From an uncultured Eubacteriales bacterium (GTDB taxonomy: Bacteria; Bacillota; Clostridia; Christensenellales; CAG-138), in NCBI GenBank assembly GCA_900544965.1, contig UQXE01000025.1, positions 1 through 27,434 on the forward strand: a stretch of 27,434 nucleotides of DNA, in the 5' to 3' direction. Positions 22,406 through 27,434 of the stretch are shown here, one piece after another (positions within the stretch are counted from its first letter, which is position 1; the number at the start of each line of letters is the position of its first letter). The position numbers and the translations under genes are program-made. A model generated the notes under the pieces. It made no database searches and was not told where the DNA came from. It worked only from the letters and a program-made list of their open reading frames with translations.

Positions 22406-25400
22406 ATGAACAGGGCGATTAGGGTGCTGGCGATATGCATAGCAATGGTGATGGCGTTGAACTTTGGGATGGCAGAGTGCAAGGCGCTGGAGGAGGGAGC
22501 GGCTGTGGGTGTAAACAGCGGAGAGACGGGAGAAGAAGGGCCAATCTACGATGTACCAGAGGGGAGGTATGTAGAGGAGCTGAGCGCGGAGGAATACGCA
22601 GAGCTGGTGGAGCTGCAGGAGGAATGGGAGCCGAGCGCGGAGGAGCTGAGCGAGTACAGCGTAGTAACGGACAACGGAGATGGAACGGAAACGGTGGCAA
22701 TCTACATGGCGCCGGTAAGGTATCAGGAAGAAAGCGGCGAATGGCGGAAGATAGAGCCGGAGCTGAAGGAATATAGAGGCGGGGAAGAGTACCGCAGCGA
22801 AGGAACGGCAGTAGAGACAAGGATAAGCGGGAAAACAGGCAAAGCGCCGTACGCAGTAATAAGGGAAGGCGAGTACAGTGTAGAGCTGAGACTTAGGGAA
22901 GAAGACGAGACGGCGGCTGGGGCAGTGGAAGCGATGACCGAAGCTGGGGGGTGCGGAGAGAAACAAGCGGAGCGAAAGGTAGGAGTAGGCTACAAAGGCC
23001 TGTACGGGGGCTGTGTAGAGATGCGAGTAAGGCCGACAGGGCATGGAATCAAGGAGGAGCTGATCCTGACGGAAGAGCCGGAGGAGGAGGTATTCGCATA
23101 CGAGCTGAGACTGGAAGGGATGTATCCGGTGAAGTGCTCTGACATGAACATCCTGCTGTTGGACAAGCGGACGAATCAGGTAAAGGGAGCGATACCGGCG
23201 CCGTACATGAGCGATGCGGCGAACGAGGAGGGATCGAACTTCAGCTATGATATAGAAGTAAGGATATATAAGGCGAGCGAAGGCGAATACGTCTACGAGC
23301 TGATACCGGACCGAGAATGGCTAAGGGAAGAAGGCAGGGAATACCCTGTGGTGGTGGATCCGAGCGTGACGTTTTCAAATACGCTGCTGGCGGATACGAA
23401 TGTAGCGAGCAAATGGCCCGGGAACAACTATCACGCGGAAGATACGATGAAGGTGGGGTTGTCGACAAATGACGGGAGGTTCAGGGCATACATGCGGTTT
23501 GCAAACTTCATGGAGCATATAGGAGCGAACCGGCATATAACGAAGGCGGAATTGAAGGCGTACGAGGAGTACCAGGGGAGCTCGGCGCCAAACATCAACC
23601 TGTACGAAGTAACGGGGAAGTTGGATATATCGACGCTTAACTGGAACACGCAGCCGAGTATAAGCGGGACAGAGGCGGCGAGCATACAGGTAACGACGCC
23701 AGGCTGGTACAGTTGGGATGTAACGGGGACGGTAAGGAAGTGGTATCAGGAGGGAGCTGAGCAGACAGCGCTGTGCATGAAGAGCGGAAATGAGAATGCA
23801 AACCAGTACAAGCGGTTCTGTTCAACGGAAAGCCGGGAGGCAAGCCTGAGGCCAAGATTGGAGGTAACATACGCGGCGGCGCCGAGCATGCAGGGGGAGG
23901 TGAGTGCAACGCCGGAATTCAGGGGGCCAACGGGCAAGATCGTGCTGGAGTGGAGCGCGGGGAGCGCGCCGGCGGGGACGGTGGCGTACTACGAGGTAGG
24001 CAGGCGTGAGAAAACGCCAGGGACGACGGAGTGGAGCGCGTGGACGGGGAACACGACGACGGGAAGGAGATACGAATACAGCAATCTTGGGGATGAAAAG
24101 CAGTATGAGTTCAGGGTAAGGGCGGTAGACAGCGCGGGAGCAGTGTCGAGCTGGCTGACGTCGAGCGTGGTGACGGTAGGGGACTACACGAGTCCGAGCA
24201 TGCCTGAAACGGTAATGGTAGAACCGGCGGGATGGAGCAACGCGCAGAGCGTAACGCTTAGGTGGAGCGGAATAGAAGATAACAACCTGAACAAGGTGCA
24301 GTACCGAATAGGTAGCGGTACATGGACGGATCTGTCACGCACACAGATATCGGGGAGCCTGAGCGCGGGAGGGAGCGTGCTGAACATAGGGCAGGTGACG
24401 GACGGGGAGCATACGGTGAGCGTAAGAGGAATCGACGCGGCGGGCAACGAGGGAAGCGCGAGGAGCGCGAATATAAAAAAGGATACGCAGGCGCCTGAGG
24501 TGGAGATAGGAATAGCCGGCAGCGTGACGGCGGGCCGAGTAGAAATAACGGGAGAGATAAGCAACGGCGCCGGAGGTAGCGAGTTTGCGGGGTGGCAGCT
24601 AGAGTACAGGCCGGACGCGGGAATGGACGACTGGATAGGGCTGATAGGCGGGTTGAGGGAAGGAAGCGGCGATATCTATGTATGGGAAATGACAGGCCTG
24701 GAGTACGGAACGTACTACGTTAGGCTGCGTGCATGGGATGAAGCGGGGAATGAAGCGGAAACAGGCGAGATAGCGGTAAATTACTACGGAGGGAGCGAGC
24801 AGGTGGCGGCGGGAATGCTGCTGCAGAGGCAGCCTGTAACATCGAACATATGGTATATGAGATATATAAGCAATCAGGGGACGCTGACGGACACGATGCT
24901 GGTAGCAAACGGAAGGGAGCATGTACAGCGCGTATTTGCGAAGAACACGCTGGGGTTCCAGTCAGACAGATATGAGGGAAGGTGGCTGTATCCGGAAGGC
25001 GAGCCGGTATTTGTGTACGCAAGGGGACGAACGTCGGCGGGAGAAGAGGTATACAGCGAGGATACATATGAGCTGGGATATGCGAAACTGGAATTCAGCG
25101 GAGAAGGCGCGTACAACCAGCTGGAGGAAAAGGAAGGCGTAAGGCGGGACGCGGACAGAGTAAGGGTAGCGGTGGGAGCTACAACGGGGCGATTTACAAC
25201 GCCAACAACGGAGACGTACGGAGAGCTGCTGCATGTAGACCTGATAGTGGAGGATGCGGGAAGCGCGACGGTAGTGTATGAAATAAGCGCGGACGGCGGA
25301 GTTAACTGGAGCGGGATAGAGCCGGTATCGCGCGACGGAGGCGCGACGCGAACGGTAAGCAATCGAAAGTATCTAACGGGAGAGTGCGCTGGGAATAAGC

Positions 25401-27434
25401 TGAAGCTAAGGGCAACGCTGAATGGAAGTGAAGCGTGGATATCAAGTATAGATATGGAGGTAAGGTACGCGTCTGGAGGAACGGCGCGGGTGATAGACAA
25501 CGGCTTTGAGCGAAACGCGCGGGGTTTCACAGAGCTGGCGGGAACGGAGCACGACCTGGGAAACGGACAGATCGTGCTGAAGGAAGGCGAAATAAGCGGA
25601 AGCGTAAAGAGCACGAAGAGGCAGGTGCCTGGGGAAGTAACGGCCGCGGTACTGGAGGTAGAGGAAGAAAAACCTTTGGGAACGAATATAAGGTATTACA
25701 TCTCAACCGACGGGGGAGCGAGCTACGAGGAACTGGAGCCGCGTGGAGAAGGGGAAGCGGCGCAGTGGCGGGAACTGGCAAACGCGGGAACGGAAGTGGT
25801 AATCAAGGCGGAGCTGAGCGGCAGCGGAGGGGAAACGCCGAAGCTGAAGGGATGGAAGCTGAACGTAAAGACGCGAAGCGGGGGAACGTCATATGAAGTA
25901 AAGCTGGTGGAAGAGCCGAAGAACGTATCAGCGCTGGCGAACGCGAACTACAGGATCATGGTAAGGTGGGAGCCGTCGGAAACGGAAGGCGTGACATATA
26001 ACATATACAGGAGTGAAACGGCGTACTTTGAGGCGGGAGAAGGCACGCTGGCGGCCGAGGGAATAGAGGGGTGCGTGTGGAGCGATTACAACCTGAACTA
26101 CGGCAAGACGTATTACTACCAGGTAACAGCGGTAAAGGAGCAAAACGGGCATATCAGGGAAAGTGAAGGCTCGCACCAGGCATATGCGCGAATGGTAGAC
26201 GAAGGCGAGCTGGAAAAGCGGCTGGGTGTGGAGGATTATTGGAGCTACGCGAGCTACAGTACGCAAAGCGGAAACGGCTACGTTAACATGAGCAACGGGA
26301 ACATGGTATATACGGAAACGGATATCATGGTGCCGGACCCGTTTTTCGCGATGGTAATGAGGCGAACGTACAACAGCGAGGCGACGAGCAAGACGGGGCT
26401 GGGATACGGATGGGATTACTCGTTCAATACAACTTTGATGAGGGAGTACGACGAGTATAATGAAGAAAAGGGAATGGTGCTCAAGGACGGAGACGGGAGC
26501 TTACACCGGTTTGAGCTGAAAGCGGACGGGAGCTACGCGAAGTCGAAGGGAACGTTCATGGAGCTGAGGTATGATGAAGCGACGGAAGAATATACGATAC
26601 AGAGACGTGACAATGTAAAATACCATTTTGAAGCGGAGAGCATGAGGCTTAAGAAGTTCAGCGAGCCGAATGGAAAGGAGCTGACGCTGGAGTACGACGC
26701 GCGAGGGAACGTAATAGGTATAGAGAACACGGTGGGGGAGCGGCTGGAGATCAGCTACAAGACGTACCGGCAGACGTACAACGAGGAACAGGGGAAATAC
26801 GAATACAGAGCGGCGACGGTAACGGACCAGGACTACATCTATGTAAACGACCATGTAGACATGATCGAAAGCGTGATGTGGGAAGAAAGCGGAGAGAGCG
26901 GGGCGGCGAGGCTTAAATTCGAGTATGAATACGACATAGAAGAGGACCAGCTGACGGACGCGGTATATTATACGAACAACAGCGTGGGTCTCGGTATGTC
27001 AGAGGCGTACCGAGAGAGGTATGAATACAATGAGGGCGAAAAGATAGCAAAGATAATGAACCCTGAAGGGAAGGAATACCTGTTTGAATACGAAACGGGC
27101 GAAGTGAAAGGACGGTTGAGCGGGATAGAGGACCCGATAGGGGAGCGGTACGAATTCGCGTATGATATGGAGGTAAGCGGGAGCGCAAACAGGAAGTCAA
27201 AGGTAGAAAGCGAAGGCGGGAAGAGAACAGAGTACCAGTATGACGGTGAAGGAATAGTAAAGCGGATAATCGATGGACTGGGAAACGCGGTGAATTATAC
27301 GCACAACGAAGAATACCAGGTGACGGGGACAAGCTATCTGAACGAGATCAATGGAGAAGTGGAGACGGTCAACCACGTATACGGGTACGACGCAAAGGGG
27401 AACGTAACGGTGATAGCGGGACCGGAAGGGTATA
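22406..27434 (+). CDS. Secreted RHS/YD-repeat protein with DNRLRE and FN3-like domains (3' end outside window)
   Basis: The frame runs without a stop from ATG 22406 (GGGGG 7 bases upstream) to the window edge, 1676 codons. Residues 1-26 form a signal peptide. About 30-320 is an unassigned beta-rich region ending in YPVVVDPSVTFS. About 326-489 is a DNRLRE domain (LLADTNV...; RAYMRF; WSWDVT-like YSWDVTGTV; PRLEVTY), common before RHS regions. FN3-like domains follow at about 492-595 and 1170-1265, with Ig-like segments between. About 1276-1370 matches the DUF6531-type RHS entry module (VNMSNGNMVYTETDIMVPDP; MRRTYNS; GLGYGWDYSF). YD-type repeats (EYDARGNVIGIENT, YEFAYD, VYGYDAKGNVTVI) begin after 1400. 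Such proteins are large surface or exported shells, some with a C-terminal toxin; that end is not visible. Codon use differs strongly from all neighbours. Confidence 0.9.
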   Translation, partial: MNRAIRVLAICIAMVMALNFGMAECKALEEGAAVGVNSGETGEEGPIYDVPEGRYVEELSAEEYAELVELQEEWEPSAEELSEYSVVTDNGDGTETVAIYMAPVRYQEESGEWRKIEPELKEYRGGEEYRSEGTAVETRISGKTGKAPYAVIREGEYSVELRLREEDETAAGAVEAMTEAGGCGEKQAERKVGVGYKGLYGGCVEMRVRPTGHGIKEELILTEEPEEEVFAYELRLEGMYPVKCSDMNILLLDKRTNQVKGAIPAPYMSDAANEEGSNFSYDIEVRIYKASEGEYVYELIPDREWLREEGREYPVVVDPSVTFSNTLLADTNVASKWPGNNYHAEDTMKVGLSTNDGRFRAYMRFANFMEHIGANRHITKAELKAYEEYQGSSAPNINLYEVTGKLDISTLNWNTQPSISGTEAASIQVTTPGWYSWDVTGTVRKWYQEGAEQTALCMKSGNENANQYKRFCSTESREASLRPRLEVTYAAAPSMQGEVSATPEFRGPTGKIVLEWSAGSAPAGTVAYYEVGRREKTPGTTEWSAWTGNTTTGRRYEYSNLGDEKQYEFRVRAVDSAGAVSSWLTSSVVTVGDYTSPSMPETVMVEPAGWSNAQSVTLRWSGIEDNNLNKVQYRIGSGTWTDLSRTQISGSLSAGGSVLNIGQVTDGEHTVSVRGIDAAGNEGSARSANIKKDTQAPEVEIGIAGSVTAGRVEITGEISNGAGGSEFAGWQLEYRPDAGMDDWIGLIGGLREGSGDIYVWEMTGLEYGTYYVRLRAWDEAGNEAETGEIAVNYYGGSEQVAAGMLLQRQPVTSNIWYMRYISNQGTLTDTMLVANGREHVQRVFAKNTLGFQSDRYEGRWLYPEGEPVFVYARGRTSAGEEVYSEDTYELGYAKLEFSGEGAYNQLEEKEGVRRDADRVRVAVGATTGRFTTPTTETYGELLHVDLIVEDAGSATVVYEISADGGVNWSGIEPVSRDGGATRTVSNRKYLTGECAGNKLKLRATLNGSEAWISSIDMEVRYASGGTARVIDNGFERNARGFTELAGTEHDLGNGQIVLKEGEISGSVKSTKRQVPGEVTAAVLEVEEEKPLGTNIRYYISTDGGASYEELEPRGEGEAAQWRELANAGTEVVIKAELSGSGGETPKLKGWKLNVKTRSGGTSYEVKLVEEPKNVSALANANYRIMVRWEPSETEGVTYNIYRSETAYFEAGEGTLAAEGIEGCVWSDYNLNYGKTYYYQVTAVKEQNGHIRESEGSHQAYARMVDEGELEKRLGVEDYWSYASYSTQSGNGYVNMSNGNMVYTETDIMVPDPFFAMVMRRTYNSEATSKTGLGYGWDYSFNTTLMREYDEYNEEKGMVLKDGDGSLHRFELKADGSYAKSKGTFMELRYDEATEEYTIQRRDNVKYHFEAESMRLKKFSEPNGKELTLEYDARGNVIGIENTVGERLEISYKTYRQTYNEEQGKYEYRAATVTDQDYIYVNDHVDMIESVMWEESGESGAARLKFEYEYDIEEDQLTDAVYYTNNSVGLGMSEAYRERYEYNEGEKIAKIMNPEGKEYLFEYETGEVKGRLSGIEDPIGERYEFAYDMEVSGSANRKSKVESEGGKRTEYQYDGEGIVKRIIDGLGNAVNYTHNEEYQVTGTSYLNEINGEVETVNHVYGYDAKGNVTVIAGPEGY

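Noticed and set aside
22028..23044. Long minus-strand open frame of 338 codons (and others at 22419-22820, 24874-25614, 26913-27332)
   Set aside because: They lie opposite the RHS gene and arise because its purine-rich codons give few stops on the other strand. Composition is Pro/Ser/Leu/Arg/Cys-rich without any recognisable domain.
1..27434. CRISPR array, insertion sequence or prophage
   Set aside because: No regularly spaced repeats, no transposase or integrase gene, and no phage structural genes are visible.

Overview
The window looks like a chromosomal segment of a Gram-positive anaerobe of the class Clostridia (Firmicutes). The evidence is the gene order comM-dprA-topA-trmFO-hslV-hslU, Clostridia-like ribosome-binding sites, tRNAs with encoded CCA, a lipoprotein with a SleB-like wall hydrolase domain, and frequent AGG/ATA codons. 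Base composition is moderate except in the last 5 kb. I cannot name the genus. Almost every gene is on the + strand; the only minus-strand unit is a small stable-RNA cluster at 21.4-21.9 kb.

Layout. 1-1150: the end of a PMT-type glycosyltransferase and a GtrA-like membrane protein, closed by a strong terminator, then an AT-rich gene-free gap. 1637-10818: a housekeeping run for DNA uptake and branch migration (comM, dprA), supercoiling (topA), tRNA methylation (trmFO), the HslVU protease, and an SH3/hydrolase lipoprotein. The Bacillus version of this block carries codV and codY; neither is here. 11076-14056: a large sugar-nucleotide enzyme with a degenerate mutase half, and trmL. 14093-15143: promoter, structured leader, rplM and rpsI, and a terminator. 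15220-16620: an HExxH protein with a C-terminal helix-hairpin-helix that I cannot match to a named family. 16684-18373: a PII-like regulator paired with a CPA2 antiporter. 18394-21396: a sugar acetyltransferase, a TetR-family regulator, a TVP38-type membrane protein and a ferritin-like diiron protein.

21425-21866 (minus strand): one promoter appears to drive tRNA-Val(GAC), a ~188-nt RNA that I read as 6S RNA, and tRNA-Gln(CTG), ending in a clean terminator. The 6S-like RNA is packed between the two tRNAs with only a few bases on either side, so tRNA-processing enzymes may make its ends.

22406-27434: the start of a giant secreted RHS/YD-repeat protein (signal peptide, DNRLRE domain, FN3-like domains, RHS module), still open at the window edge after 1676 codons. 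Its coding strand is strongly purine-rich with near single-codon usage, unlike the other genes, and the purine bias begins about 170 nt before the start codon.
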